A DNA stretch of 64,000 bases from CAYUMU01 sp964445985. GTDB lineage: Bacteria; Planctomycetota; Planctomycetia; Pirellulales; S012-138. The notes beneath the pieces were generated by a model. It did not search any database, had not been told where the DNA came from, and saw only the letters and a list, made by a program, of their open reading frames with translations. A program made the translations under genes and the position numbers. The stretch spans positions 12,790-76,789 of the forward strand of contig CAYUMU010000021.1 in assembly GCA_964445985.1 (NCBI GenBank), read 5' to 3'. This document shows, in pieces, positions 15,407-24,920 of the stretch (positions are counted from its first letter, which is position 1; each line of letters opens with the position of its first letter).

Positions 15407-17518
15407 CTAATCCTGGCTGGTGATCTCCTCTCCTGACTCGCCGCGCCCGATTGCTCCCAGCAGCTTTTTATTGAGGGATCCGCCCGTCACGAGTAGTTCT
15501 TCTAGCGCGGCGTCAACGTCGGTCATGACGATGCGATCGGCGTCGTCGTCACGGTCGAGGGCGAATTGTATGCAGCGACGCATCAATTCCTTGATAAACG
15601 AGGCACTGACGGCGTCGGTTCGTTGCACGATGCTGTGGATTGTGCCATCGTCAACCTGCACGCCATGCCCGTAAAGCTTCACGAGTTTGGCGCGGCCTTC
15701 GGCGTTGGGCAACGGAAACTCGATCGCTTGATCAATCCGGCCGGGCCGAGAAGCCAGCGCTTCTTCGAGCATGCTGGCTCGATTTGTTGTCAACACGAAG
15801 ATGATCTCAGCTTCGGCTCCGGTCCCGTCCATCTCATTAAGTAATTTGTTCAGCATCAATTCTTCCGCAGCGCCTCGCATGTCCTCGCGATGTCGCGCGA
15901 TCAGGTCCACGTCCTCAATGATCACCATCGAGGGCTGATACAGCCGGGCGAGCGTCATGTACTCGCCCAACTTGCCAACTTGTTCCCCGGTCACCAGCAG
16001 GGTGGTGTGTCCTGGCAAGTTGGTGGCCAAGTAATTGATCGTATGCGTTTTCCCCACCCCCGGCGGTCCGTAAAACAGCAGGCCCTTCTTTGTGCCCATT
16101 CCCAATCGGGCGAGCTGCTCGCGTCTGCGGACGAAGTTGATCGCGTTGCGATCCAACAGGTCCAATGTTTTCTGCGGCAGAATCACCTGTTCGCGATGCA
16201 CTGGTTTGAGCCGATGCACGGTGAGCCCGGCCGCGGTGCCGGAGTAGTGGTCTTCCAAGCCCAGCGATAGTACCTTGCCACGGTAGCACGGGCTGCGCTT
16301 GATGGAATCTTCTATTGCGGAAAAGAACCGCTCTGTGCCGCCCGCGCCTTCCTCACTTCTTCCTGCCGCCAGCTCGATCCGTATCAGATGGCTGCTGCGC
16401 GTATCGAGGATTGCTAACAAATGGCAGCCTTGCCACCGCAACAGCCACACGCCGTCCTTCAGGCAGCGGAACGGCTCGTCTTCGCCGATATCGTATTCGG
16501 TGTACTTAGGATTGGCCGGGACAACAGGATTCCGGCGATCCAGGTTATAAAGCTGAGAAAACTGCTGCACCACGTTGTGGCAGTGTTGTGTGGCCCAGAA
16601 TTGAACTACCTCAAATCCATGCGATTGAAGTTCATTGAATGCGCATTGGATGTCGGGCATGGCCCGAAAGGGAAAGGAGCGTTCCGTGAGTTCGAGTTGC
16701 TCGAGTGGAACGTGGTTAAAATGCTCCTGCACCTTGTGGTAGATGTGGTGTCGGTCCTCAGGCATGTCGGCATCGCCCCCAGTTGTTATCCGGTCCAATT
16801 GAATGAAATGTCGCTCAACCTCGTTGGCGGAAACCTTTCCCTCTCCCTCCAGTATCAGCAGGATTTCGCCGCAGGATCGATACACCGCTTCTGCCTTTGG
16901 CTGCAGTTCGATCGCTTTTCGATATAAGGATACCGCCTGCTCGAATTCGTCGCGTTCCGCAAAAAAATCGCCCATCCGATAGTACATGTTCGCGTCGGTG
17001 GTGCCAACTTCTGTACTCTTGCGGAGGTCAACCGAGGCTTTCTCGTGCTCACCCAGATGTTCCCACGCCAGCGCTCGCAGAAAATAGGTGTCGGTAAATG
17101 CCTCCAGTTCAATAGACCGCGTGAATGCCTCGATGCCTGCCTGGTAATCGTCCAGCTTGCAGAGTGCATCTCCGAGAAAGAACCACCCTTCCGCATTTTC
17201 GGAATCCAGTGCAATAATTCGCTGGGCGTCGTGCAACAGATCTTCGGGCGGAAATTCGGCGTAGAAATAGACGGTTGCGCGTATTTGATACAGAAAGATG
17301 TCATCGTTCAGCCCTCGCCGTTCAGCAAAGTCCAGGTCATCGCACGCGGGGCCAAATTGCCGGCGATAAGCGCGAACTCGCCCGCGGCCTAAGCGTGCCC
17401 GGCAGCACTGGAAATCGAGCGAGATCGCTTCTTCAAAGGCCTCCAGTGCCTCATCCCAGCGAGCTTCTTTAACGTGCTCGAATCCCAATTCGACCAGCCG
17501 ATCAACCGCTTCTGTCAT
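15407..17518 (-). CDS. TPR-repeat AAA+ ATPase
   Basis: A 703-residue cytoplasmic protein. The first ~240 residues are TPR-like helical pairs (e.g. ARWDEALEAFEEAISLDFQ, EQAVSLYRKAIELQPKAEAVY). A middle region of unknown fold follows, then an AAA+ domain: Walker A GPPGVGKT around residue 485, Walker B MVIIEDVD, sensor 1 VLTTNR, and the arginine-finger region SRPGRIDQAIEFPLP. The AAA module resembles Cdc48/FtsH-type remodelling ATPases but lacks a protease domain. It is not ClpV: there is a single AAA module and no Clp N-domain. It probably remodels protein partners bound by the TPRs. It heads a two-gene unit with the HicB-like gene. Confidence 0.82.
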   Translation of the reverse strand: MTEAVDRLVELGFEHVKEARWDEALEAFEEAISLDFQCCRARLGRGRVRAYRRQFGPACDDLDFAERRGLNDDIFLYQIRATVYFYAEFPPEDLLHDAQRIIALDSENAEGWFFLGDALCKLDDYQAGIEAFTRSIELEAFTDTYFLRALAWEHLGEHEKASVDLRKSTEVGTTDANMYYRMGDFFAERDEFEQAVSLYRKAIELQPKAEAVYRSCGEILLILEGEGKVSANEVERHFIQLDRITTGGDADMPEDRHHIYHKVQEHFNHVPLEQLELTERSFPFRAMPDIQCAFNELQSHGFEVVQFWATQHCHNVVQQFSQLYNLDRRNPVVPANPKYTEYDIGEDEPFRCLKDGVWLLRWQGCHLLAILDTRSSHLIRIELAAGRSEEGAGGTERFFSAIEDSIKRSPCYRGKVLSLGLEDHYSGTAAGLTVHRLKPVHREQVILPQKTLDLLDRNAINFVRRREQLARLGMGTKKGLLFYGPPGVGKTHTINYLATNLPGHTTLLVTGEQVGKLGEYMTLARLYQPSMVIIEDVDLIARHREDMRGAAEELMLNKLLNEMDGTGAEAEIIFVLTTNRASMLEEALASRPGRIDQAIEFPLPNAEGRAKLVKLYGHGVQVDDGTIHSIVQRTDAVSASFIKELMRRCIQFALDRDDDADRIVMTDVDAALEELLVTGGSLNKKLLGAIGRGESGEEITSQD

Positions 17519-18092
17519 GGGTTCGTTCCGAAGCGAAACTCAATGCCAGTACCGCATGCGACTTGGTTCTGCTTTGGCCGTGCAAAACGGGAGTGGCCAC
17601 GGCCGGGCGCAGCTAAGGCTCAACACCGGCACTAGGGCAACGCCGAGACCGTGAAACAATCCCCTGGGACGCTCAAATTGCGCTCCCCGGACTTGGAAAA
17701 CTCTCCATGCTCGACCCAGTTCCCTTGGCGGGGCGGGTGGCACCTGGGCCCCAGCCAAGGGCGTGGCGGCAGCGGAGTTTGGCCAAGACGCATCGGAAAA
17801 CGCTTGGTCCGCCTCTGCACATCTCCCCGGCCAATCTAACTTCGCTGCACATAGCAAGCCTCCCCGGAATACACCCCGGCCACGCCAAGCATTCTGCGAC
17901 ACCCTGCGGGGTCGAATTCTTATTGCTCATGCCTCCGGCGGTGTCGCTGCGCTCAACCGCCGGCGACGGGCTGAAACCCCTGATCGGGGTAAATGCAAAC
18001 GAACGACACAGCGCCATCCGACCGCGAGGCGTATGGTGCGCGCTCGCGGTTTCTGGTCTTAGAGTTGTACAAATTGGCGTTAACGCCACCCG
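17519..18092. other. Intergenic region with a repeat, no gene recognised
   Basis: This 574-bp spacer holds overlapping frames with no family resemblance. At 17935-17990 it carries an element (CGGCGGTGTCGCT..GCTCAACCGCCGG..) that recurs at 40064-40120. No promoter was confidently seen. Confidence 0.5.
17935..17990 (+). repeat. Dispersed element with CGGCGGT/ACCGCCG dyad, copy 1
   Basis: The segment CGGCGGTGTCGCTGCGCTCA-ACCGCCGGCG, then GGGCTGAAACCCCTGATCGGGGT, closely matches 40064-40120. It has an outer inverted repeat (CCGGCGGT/ACCGCCGG) and a second small dyad (ACCCC/GGGGT). It is typical of intergenic palindromic repeats. Confidence 0.6.
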
Positions 18093-19460
18093 TTAGAACT
18101 CCAGCTTTTTCAGCCCTGGCTGCGGCACGGGGTAGAGGCCGTTGGGGGCCATTTGCAGCGGGGCGTCAGACTCGGGGGTGAGGCTGGCGATTTGGGGGGC
18201 GAACTCGTGATCGCAGTTCAAGATTTCGTCGCGGGTGACCACCTTGCCGGTGTGCGCCGACATGCGGCCCATGCTGGTGACCAGGCTGGCTTCCACGCCG
18301 CGTTCCACCTCGTTATAAGGCTTGTCTTCGCGGATGGCTTCGATGAGGTGATCCCACTCCAGTTGGTAGGGATTGCGTTCCGGTTGGGGGTAAGCCCACA
18401 CGATATCGCTATCGACGAATTTTTGGCCTTTGTAAATGCGGCTGCGGGCTGGCGTGTGGCTGGCGGTGCTGATCACGGCCGAGCCCTTGGTGCCGTGGGC
18501 GTAGCTGGCGAACTCGTTATGGCAGCCGGGGATGCAGCGGCCTTCGAGGTACATTTTGCTGCCGTCGGCAAAGGTGTACTCGGTGGAATAGCTATCGAAG
18601 TTCTGGTCGACCATGTCGCCGCGGTAGTGACGTCCGCCGCTGCTCTTGGCTTCGACCGGCCAGGCGTTCTTCATCCAGCAGCATTCGTCGATGTTGTGAA
18701 TGAGGAAGTCGCTGTAGGCGCCGCCGCTGAGCCACAAGAAGGCGTGGAACTCGCGGATCTGGTACATCAGCTCGTTCATGTTGGCGGGCGGGCGACCGGC
18801 GAAGGCGTGGCCGGTGGGGCCAGCCATGCGGTAGGCGCGGAGCAGCACCAGGTCGCCGATCTGGCCATCTTGAATGCGCTCGAACAGTTCGCCGCGGGCG
18901 TCGCAGTGACGGCACATCAGGCCGACGCCGACTTTGAGGTTCTTCTTTTCGGCTTTTTTGCCCAGCTCAAACATTTTCTTGCTGGTGGGGCCATCGACGG
19001 TAACCGGCTTCTCCATGAAGACGTTGACGCCCTTATCGATGGCGTAGTCGAAATGCACCCAGCGAAAGCCTGGCGGCGTGGCGAAGATGGCCACATCGCC
19101 CGGCTTGAGGCAATCGATGGCCTGTTGGTAGCCGTCAAAACCGACAAACTGCCGATCGGCGGGCACATCCACTTGCTTATCGTACCGCTTCTTGAGTTGG
19201 CCGTAGCTGCCGCTGAGGCGGTCTTGGAACACGTCGGCCATCGCCACCAGTTTGATGGGGCCAGAGGTGGTGCTGAGCGCGTTGACGGCGGCGCCGGTGC
19301 CGCGGCCGCCGCAGCCAATGAGGGCGACTTGAATGGTGTTGTCTTCCGCGGCATGCACGTGGGGGACCACGGCGCCGGCGATGGCGGCGGCCGCGGCGAC
19401 TTTGCCCGAGGTCTTTAGCAACTCGCGGCGAGACAATCCTGGGTTCGAGTTTTCGCTCAC
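18093..19460 (-). CDS. Tat-exported Gfo/Idh/MocA family oxidoreductase
   Basis: A 455-residue NAD(P)-dependent oxidoreductase. A GTG start at 19460 was chosen because CAGGAG lies 8 bases upstream and the Tat signal follows at once (LSRRELLKTSGKVAAAAAIAGAVVP). The Rossmann motif is VALIGCGGRGTGA, and the EKPV motif is FMEKPVTVDG. The C-terminal substrate domain contains DFLIHNIDECCWM. Planctomycetes carry many such exported Gfo/Idh/MocA proteins, thought to act on sugars. The substrate is unknown. Confidence 0.88.
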   Translation of the reverse strand: MSENSNPGLSRRELLKTSGKVAAAAAIAGAVVPHVHAAEDNTIQVALIGCGGRGTGAAVNALSTTSGPIKLVAMADVFQDRLSGSYGQLKKRYDKQVDVPADRQFVGFDGYQQAIDCLKPGDVAIFATPPGFRWVHFDYAIDKGVNVFMEKPVTVDGPTSKKMFELGKKAEKKNLKVGVGLMCRHCDARGELFERIQDGQIGDLVLLRAYRMAGPTGHAFAGRPPANMNELMYQIREFHAFLWLSGGAYSDFLIHNIDECCWMKNAWPVEAKSSGGRHYRGDMVDQNFDSYSTEYTFADGSKMYLEGRCIPGCHNEFASYAHGTKGSAVISTASHTPARSRIYKGQKFVDSDIVWAYPQPERNPYQLEWDHLIEAIREDKPYNEVERGVEASLVTSMGRMSAHTGKVVTRDEILNCDHEFAPQIASLTPESDAPLQMAPNGLYPVPQPGLKKLEF

Positions 19461-19728
19461 GACAATACACTCCTGAGTACGGTGATGCCAGCAGCGCGAA
19501 TCCGCTCGCCTTCGGTACGGAAGGGGAAAGGAGGCGCAACGCGGACGACTGCCGCGAACCTCCAAACTATCTCAAAGCGGGGGCAAATGCAAAAACTCAT
19601 TGGCGGCGACCGGGGGGGCAGGTTCTAACGCCATTGGCTCAGTTGGGGCCTTGCGGCGCGCCTCGGGAACAACGAAGCTAGAGTTTGTCGAGGGGGGAGG
19701 GGGAGAACTGAGGAAAGTCGCGAGAACC

Positions 19729-22700
19729 ATGGCGAGCGAGCTAACCGCGCTTCAGATACTAGATTCTGTTCAGCAACGAGGGCTGATGGCCGACGATATC
19801 GTGGCCAAGTTGCGGCAGCGGGTGAAGGAACGGCCCGACGACACTGGTCCCTCCGCGCTCACGTCTTGGATGGTGAAGAACAAGCTGCTCACCAGCTTTC
19901 AAGCCGACGAACTGCTGAACAACGGCAGCACGGTGCAGCGTTTTACCACTACCAACGGCGCGGTTCCGCTGGCAGAAATCGTGGACGATGCCGATGGCCT
20001 GGCGGGTGCGTTTGCCGCGCCGATGTCGTTTAGCCAGCCGCGACTGAACCAGCCAAGGCCGGCCAAAGCGGCCCCCATCAAAGCGAATGCGTGGGATTCG
20101 AAGCTGATGCTGCTCGGCGGCGGAGGGCTGCTGGTGCTGCTCTTGGCCTTCGGCGCCCTGTATTGGCTGATTGGCCGTGGCTCGGGCGATGAGGCCTTCC
20201 AGCTGGCGCAAGATGATTACGACGCCGGCAACTACACGCAGGCGATTGAGAAGTACAACCGCTATCTGGAGAATCATCCCAGCCATCAGAGCGCTGGTTT
20301 GGCCCGGGTGAATCGGGGGCTGGCTCGGCTGCGGCAAATCAGTACGCGCCCGGCCGACTGGGTGGAGTCGCTCGCGGAAACCGAGACGATTTTGCCGGAG
20401 ATTCGCAAGGAACGCGAGTTTTCGGACGCGCGGGCCGAGCTGGCGACGATTCTCCCCAAGCTGGTCGATGGTTTGATTGCCCAAGCGCGAGCCAAGCAAG
20501 ACCCCGCGGTGCTGCTCAAGGCCGATCATGCCTTCAACCTGGTGCAGAACAACGCTTACGTTCCCAAAGCATTGCGGAACGATGCGCAACTGCGGATTGC
20601 CGAATCGCAGCGGGCCGAGGTGCAGCGCGAGCTGGATCGCGATCGCGAGTTGGCGAGCTCGGTGGACGAGATCACGGCCGCCGCGGCGCGAGGCGATACG
20701 GCCAGCGGGTACGAGATTCGCAGGGACCTGGTGCGGACGTATCCCGATCTGGAGAACCACCCGGCGCTGCGGAAGGCCATTTTGGCGGTGGCCGCCGCCG
20801 AGCAGCAGGCGGTGGAGTACGTGCTGGAGCCGACCGGTTCGGCGCCCGACGAGCCTGACTCGGCGATTTCCGCGGTAACAGCGATGGCTTCGACGCAAGG
20901 GAAAGCAGCGCCCGGGGCGCAGGGCAAGCGGGTGTTTGCGTTGGCCGCCGGCGCGGCCTATGGCCTGGAGGCTAGCGGTGGAAAGCCGCTGTGGCGACGG
21001 TTTGTGGGCTTCGATACGGCTTACTTGCCGAGCCCCGTGCCGGGAGCGGAAAACGATGTGCTGTTGATCGACGGGGTGCGGGGGGAACTCGTTCGGGCCG
21101 ATGCGGCCTCGGGCGCGGCGCGCTGGCGGGCGCCGCTGGAGGGCGGGTTGCCGCTGCCGCCGGTGCTGGCGGGCGAAACGGCCTGGGTGGCAACTCGGGG
21201 AGGCCGTGTTTATCGCGTGAATTTGGCCGATGGCAATTCGTCCGGCTACTTTCAGCTTCCGCAGCCGATCCTCACCATGCCGGCGTTTTCGGCCTCGCTG
21301 GGCATGTTGTACGTGGTGGGCCAGGAGGGCAACTTGTATGTGCTGGACGCCGGGCAAGACCCGCATTGCCGAACCGTGGTTTATCTAGGGCACGGCCCCG
21401 ATACGATTGTGGCTCCGCCGGTATTGATAGACGAATTGTATTTGCTGCTGGCGGAGAATACGGGTTTGAAGTATTCGTCGCTGCGAGTGCTCAAACTGCT
21501 TCAAGAGGGCGCCGACGCCAAATTGGTTCAGAGCGAACCGCTGGCAGGGCAGGTGCATACGCCACCGATGAGAGAAGGGAACTCGGCCCTGGTGGCAACC
21601 GACAGCGGCGGGCTGTATGTGTTTGCCATCGGCGATGCCCAAGCGGACCAGCCGCTCGCCGCCGTGACTCGGCAAACAGGCGGATCGGCCGAGGGGGTGG
21701 CGCCATACTTGTACGTGCAGCGCGACAAGTTGTGGGTGGCCCAGCGGGTGCTGCAACATTACGACTTTCAAGAATCCACAGGGCAGTTCACGCCGCTTTG
21801 GCAACGCTTTGCTGGCGACGTGTTCTTGCAGCCGCTGCAAGCCGTGGGGCCGGTATTGGTTTATGCGCGCCGCGCGCAGGGCAAGCCCGGCGTGGTGGTG
21901 GGCGCCATCGACGCGGCCCAAGGTGAAACTTATTGGGAAACCACGCTGGCCGCGCCCAGCGCCACGGGTCCGCTGGTGGATCCCGAGACGAGAACCATTG
22001 CCGCCCTGACTTCCAGCGGCGACTGGTTTGAGATGCCGCTGGCAAGCGTGGAACAGTCTCAATTACTGTCGCAGCCCCATCAGCAGGTGGCAACCGAGGC
22101 GGGTCTGACCACGGACTACCCCGTGAGCCGGTTCGAGGGAGGCCGCTGGGCATTGTCGCTGGGGCCGGACGGGCGGCAGTTGCTCACGGCATCGAAGGCA
22201 GCGGGCAAAACGCAACTCGCCTGGACCGATTTGCCCGACGCGGTCACGTTTCCACCCACGGCGCAGGCCGGGCGATTGCTGGCGGCCGGAGGGCTGGGGC
22301 AGGTCTACTTTCTGGACCCTGACTCGTGGCAACCGGCGGGCGAGCCCTTTCAGCCGGTGCTGGAGAATGGCAGGCGCTACCGTTGGCTGGGAGCGCACCG
22401 TTCGATGGCAGATGCAGCGGCCCCCGCCGCCCGGAGTGAAGGCGAGGAGGTTTCACCGCCGACAGCTGGCCAGGTATTGCTCGCGGAGCAAGGGGGCGAT
22501 CTGTATTCATTGGCGCTCGCTAGCGAGCCGATTCCTCACCTGGCGGCGCAAGCCCAAGCGAAGTTGGAATGGCCGTTGATTGGGCCGCTAGCCGAAGTGG
22601 GAGCGGTGGCGTATGCCGTGGATCAGGAGTACCGGTTGTTGGCGATTCAGAGGGCCGACTTGCAATTGGCTCCGGTGGTTCAATTGACGGGTCCGCCTAT

Positions 22701-23031
22701 CTGGGGGCCGCAAAGGGTGGGCGATGTGGTGATCGTGGCGACCGAAGACGACCAGTTGCTGTGCTTGGATGGCAGTGGCCAGGTTCGGTGGCGTCAATCG
22801 CTTCTCTACGGCCCTCTGGCAGGTGAGCCGGCCGTGCTGGGCGATCGCTTGATTTTGGCCAGCACCACCGGAACGGTGTGGAGCGTGGATCGGCAAAGCG
22901 GGGCCGAGATTGGCGCGCTGGCCGTGGGCGAACCGCTGGCGCGGGGCGTGGTGGTGGCGAACGATGAACAGCGACCTCGGCTGCTGCTGACGGCGGCCGA
23001 TGGGGCGCTGCTGGTGACGGATGTGCCCTAA
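19729..23031 (+). CDS. Membrane-anchored TPR and PQQ beta-propeller protein
   Basis: An 1100-residue protein. The N-terminal ~80 residues (SELTALQILDSVQQRGLMADDIVAKL...LTSWMVKNKLLTSFQADELL) look like the small helical module found at the start of planctomycete kinases and scaffold proteins. One transmembrane segment lies at about residues 125-147 (LMLLGGGGLLVLLLAFGALYWLIG). A TPR-like region follows (AQDDYDAGNYTQAIEKYNRYLENHPSHQSA), then PQQ-type propeller blades to the end (SGGKPLWRRFVG, SGAARWRAPLE, GSGQVRWRQSLLYGPLAGEP). The likely role is an extracytoplasmic scaffold. ATG 19729 was chosen over the upstream frame because the conserved module starts there. Confidence 0.78.
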   Translation: MASELTALQILDSVQQRGLMADDIVAKLRQRVKERPDDTGPSALTSWMVKNKLLTSFQADELLNNGSTVQRFTTTNGAVPLAEIVDDADGLAGAFAAPMSFSQPRLNQPRPAKAAPIKANAWDSKLMLLGGGGLLVLLLAFGALYWLIGRGSGDEAFQLAQDDYDAGNYTQAIEKYNRYLENHPSHQSAGLARVNRGLARLRQISTRPADWVESLAETETILPEIRKEREFSDARAELATILPKLVDGLIAQARAKQDPAVLLKADHAFNLVQNNAYVPKALRNDAQLRIAESQRAEVQRELDRDRELASSVDEITAAAARGDTASGYEIRRDLVRTYPDLENHPALRKAILAVAAAEQQAVEYVLEPTGSAPDEPDSAISAVTAMASTQGKAAPGAQGKRVFALAAGAAYGLEASGGKPLWRRFVGFDTAYLPSPVPGAENDVLLIDGVRGELVRADAASGAARWRAPLEGGLPLPPVLAGETAWVATRGGRVYRVNLADGNSSGYFQLPQPILTMPAFSASLGMLYVVGQEGNLYVLDAGQDPHCRTVVYLGHGPDTIVAPPVLIDELYLLLAENTGLKYSSLRVLKLLQEGADAKLVQSEPLAGQVHTPPMREGNSALVATDSGGLYVFAIGDAQADQPLAAVTRQTGGSAEGVAPYLYVQRDKLWVAQRVLQHYDFQESTGQFTPLWQRFAGDVFLQPLQAVGPVLVYARRAQGKPGVVVGAIDAAQGETYWETTLAAPSATGPLVDPETRTIAALTSSGDWFEMPLASVEQSQLLSQPHQQVATEAGLTTDYPVSRFEGGRWALSLGPDGRQLLTASKAAGKTQLAWTDLPDAVTFPPTAQAGRLLAAGGLGQVYFLDPDSWQPAGEPFQPVLENGRRYRWLGAHRSMADAAAPAARSEGEEVSPPTAGQVLLAEQGGDLYSLALASEPIPHLAAQAQAKLEWPLIGPLAEVGAVAYAVDQEYRLLAIQRADLQLAPVVQLTGPPIWGPQRVGDVVIVATEDDQLLCLDGSGQVRWRQSLLYGPLAGEPAVLGDRLILASTTGTVWSVDRQSGAEIGALAVGEPLARGVVVANDEQRPRLLLTAADGALLVTDVP

Positions 23032-23077
23032 GATCGCCGGAGAAAGGGTGTCGGGGTTCGCTCCCGCGTAAGCATTT

Positions 23078-23100
23078 CCTTTCGCGGAGCGAAAGGCGAC
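23078..23100. repeat. REP-like palindrome, single copy
   Basis: CCTTTCGCGGAGCGAAAGG followed by CGAC matches the palindromes at 3211-3260. It lies between the convergent ends of the PQQ and ceramidase-like genes. Confidence 0.6.
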
Positions 23101-24569
23101 TATTCTTGCGGCTGAAGCAGTTCGCGGATGCCTTGCAGGAGCACCTGCTCCACCGACGGCGCCGTGTTCGACGAGGTGGGCTCGGTTTCGTAGCCGCCTT
23201 GCCAGTAGGCGATTTCGGTGCCGATGTAGCCAGAACCGTAGTCGCCGTAGGCGGCCATGCACACGGTGTTGTTTGGGCGCATCTGCTGCGCGGCCAGTTG
23301 GTACTCGATGAACAGTTCGCCAGGCATGTGCAGAATGTACGTGTCTTGGAGCTTCAGGCACGAAAGCTCGGTGGGCAGCTTGGCCTGGCGGCGCGTCAGG
23401 AACGATAGTTTGCGGGCGGCCGAGAAACGCGCGGCGTTGTCGGCCTGGTCGTCGGCCAGGGTGGCGCGCAGGGCTTCGGCATCGAGATGGTCGCCTGGCG
23501 GCAATTGTACCCCGACGACGCGCCAAGCGGCATCGGCGGCGGTGATCGGCGTTTTCTTGGTGTCTTGCCAGGCGCGACGCAGGCCGTCGGCCATGCGCTG
23601 GGTGAGGATCACGCGCGTTTCGGGCGTGCCGTCGTTGTATTTGCCAGCCGCGATGTTGCCGCCGGCGCCGTTGAAGTGGATCAGCGGCAGGTCGCCTTGG
23701 GCCTGTTCCTGAGCGGCTCGGGCCAGGCCAACGAACTCGGCCGTAACGTCGCCTTCGCCAAAGTAGCTTTGAGGATGCACGGCATAGTAGCTGAGGCAAA
23801 CCACCGGCTGGTCGCCATTCCACAGGCTAATCATTTTGAGGACGGGATCGATCAGGCCTTCGGGCGCGGCTTGAGCCGCTTCGGGGTCGAGGGGGCTGAG
23901 CTGGTAGCCTTTGGCTTTGGCAGCCTGACTGAGACGTTCAACGATGCTGGGCCGAATCTTCCAAGAGCTCATGCGGAACAGGGCCATTTTGCCGTCGGGA
24001 CCCAGGATGCGGCGGTTGGAAGCCACCTTGTCGACCTTGGCCTGGCCGACGCCAAGATGGGTGATGGGCTGGCTCTCGGCGGCGGCAGCGCGCACGGCCT
24101 GGGCCACTTTTTCGATGGTCTGGCGGACGAAGGGCACGTCGAACATCCGACCTTGCAGGCCGTAAGGGGCGAGGAGCTCTTCGGTGGAGAAGTCACAGCG
24201 CACGCCGTCGTGTTGATGCAGCACGTGCACGGCCACGCGCGAGGGATCGGTGCCAGCGGCCTGGGCCAACCGCTCGCGCCAAACATCGTGGCCGCCGTTG
24301 CCAATGCCGATCCAATCGACCGCGCACAGCACGATGGGTTTGCCAGCGCCCAGGAGCACGATGCCGCGGGCGGAAAGCGGGTCTTCAATCTTGCGGGCCG
24401 CGGCGTAAGCCACGGGACTGCCCAAGGGGGGCGTGGCATCGACGCGAAACACGCCAGCGCGCAGCGAACCAGCGGGTGAAGGCTCAGCGGCGAAAGCGGC
24501 TGGATAGGTGGTGAATGCCACCGTCAGCAAGCAACCGGCGAATACTACGCGCGGCAATCGATACATCAT
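23100..24569 (-). CDS. Neutral/alkaline ceramidase-like secreted protein
   Basis: A 489-residue exported protein. The N-terminus is a signal peptide (MMYRLPRVVFAGCLLTVAFT...AFA). The mature part begins LRAGVFRVDATPPLGSPVAY, the usual start of the ceramidase N-terminal domain; further motifs are HVLHQHDG and LIHFNGAGGNIAAGKYNDG, which match the metal- and substrate-binding regions of neutral/alkaline non-lysosomal ceramidases. Planctomycete members are shorter than true ceramidases (~650-750) and lack the C-terminal domain, so lipid amidase activity is uncertain. ATG 24569 was chosen because the signal peptide begins there. Confidence 0.75.
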   Translation of the reverse strand: MMYRLPRVVFAGCLLTVAFTTYPAAFAAEPSPAGSLRAGVFRVDATPPLGSPVAYAAARKIEDPLSARGIVLLGAGKPIVLCAVDWIGIGNGGHDVWRERLAQAAGTDPSRVAVHVLHQHDGVRCDFSTEELLAPYGLQGRMFDVPFVRQTIEKVAQAVRAAAAESQPITHLGVGQAKVDKVASNRRILGPDGKMALFRMSSWKIRPSIVERLSQAAKAKGYQLSPLDPEAAQAAPEGLIDPVLKMISLWNGDQPVVCLSYYAVHPQSYFGEGDVTAEFVGLARAAQEQAQGDLPLIHFNGAGGNIAAGKYNDGTPETRVILTQRMADGLRRAWQDTKKTPITAADAAWRVVGVQLPPGDHLDAEALRATLADDQADNAARFSAARKLSFLTRRQAKLPTELSCLKLQDTYILHMPGELFIEYQLAAQQMRPNNTVCMAAYGDYGSGYIGTEIAYWQGGYETEPTSSNTAPSVEQVLLQGIRELLQPQE

Positions 24570-24782
24570 GGGCGGCGACCTCGCGGCAAGCAGAGTCAAA
24601 GGTATTGTCATTAGATTAACATGCCGGGGAGGCGTGTGATACGCGGCGGTGAGTCAGGTTTGTCAGGTTATTGGCGGTTGCCAGCAGAAGGGCGCTACGT
24701 CGCGGCGAAGTCTGTTAGGGCTTGGGCGTGGCGGCGCGGTGCTCGCCGCGAGGTTTCGCCGCCGCGTCCAACGGCCCATGAC

Positions 24783-24875
24783 GGCGCGGGTTAATTTCTT
24801 GCTCGTTAACATCTCCGCAAGCTGCAGAGAACTTTAATGCCTCAGCGTCCGTTAGCGGTTTACCCGCGTTAAGGT
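24783..24875 (-). repeat. Interspersed ~95-bp intergenic element, copy 2
   Basis: Second copy of the element at 391-486, in the same orientation. It lies in the 351-bp spacer between glpK and the ceramidase-like gene, about 215 bp upstream of the latter. The TCTCCGCA-AGC-TGCAGAGA hairpin is present. Nothing else was recognised in the spacer except the glpK hairpin. Confidence 0.6.
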
Positions 24876-24890
24876 CGGCGTGCCGCTTAT

Positions 24891-24918
24891 CAGGCCGCGG
24901 TCGGCGACCGGCGGCCTG
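24891..24918 (-). terminator. Hairpin after glpK
   Basis: CAGGCCGC / GCGGCCTG arms with an inner GGTC/GACC stem lie 2 bp past the glpK TAG on the minus strand. No U-tract follows, so it is a terminator-like hairpin rather than a canonical intrinsic terminator. Confidence 0.45.
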
Positions 24919-24920
24919 TT

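Noticed and set aside
15407..17518. AAA ATPase considered as ClpV for the T6SS
   Set aside because: Only one AAA module, no Clp N-domain and a TPR N-terminus; distance and strand also do not fit.
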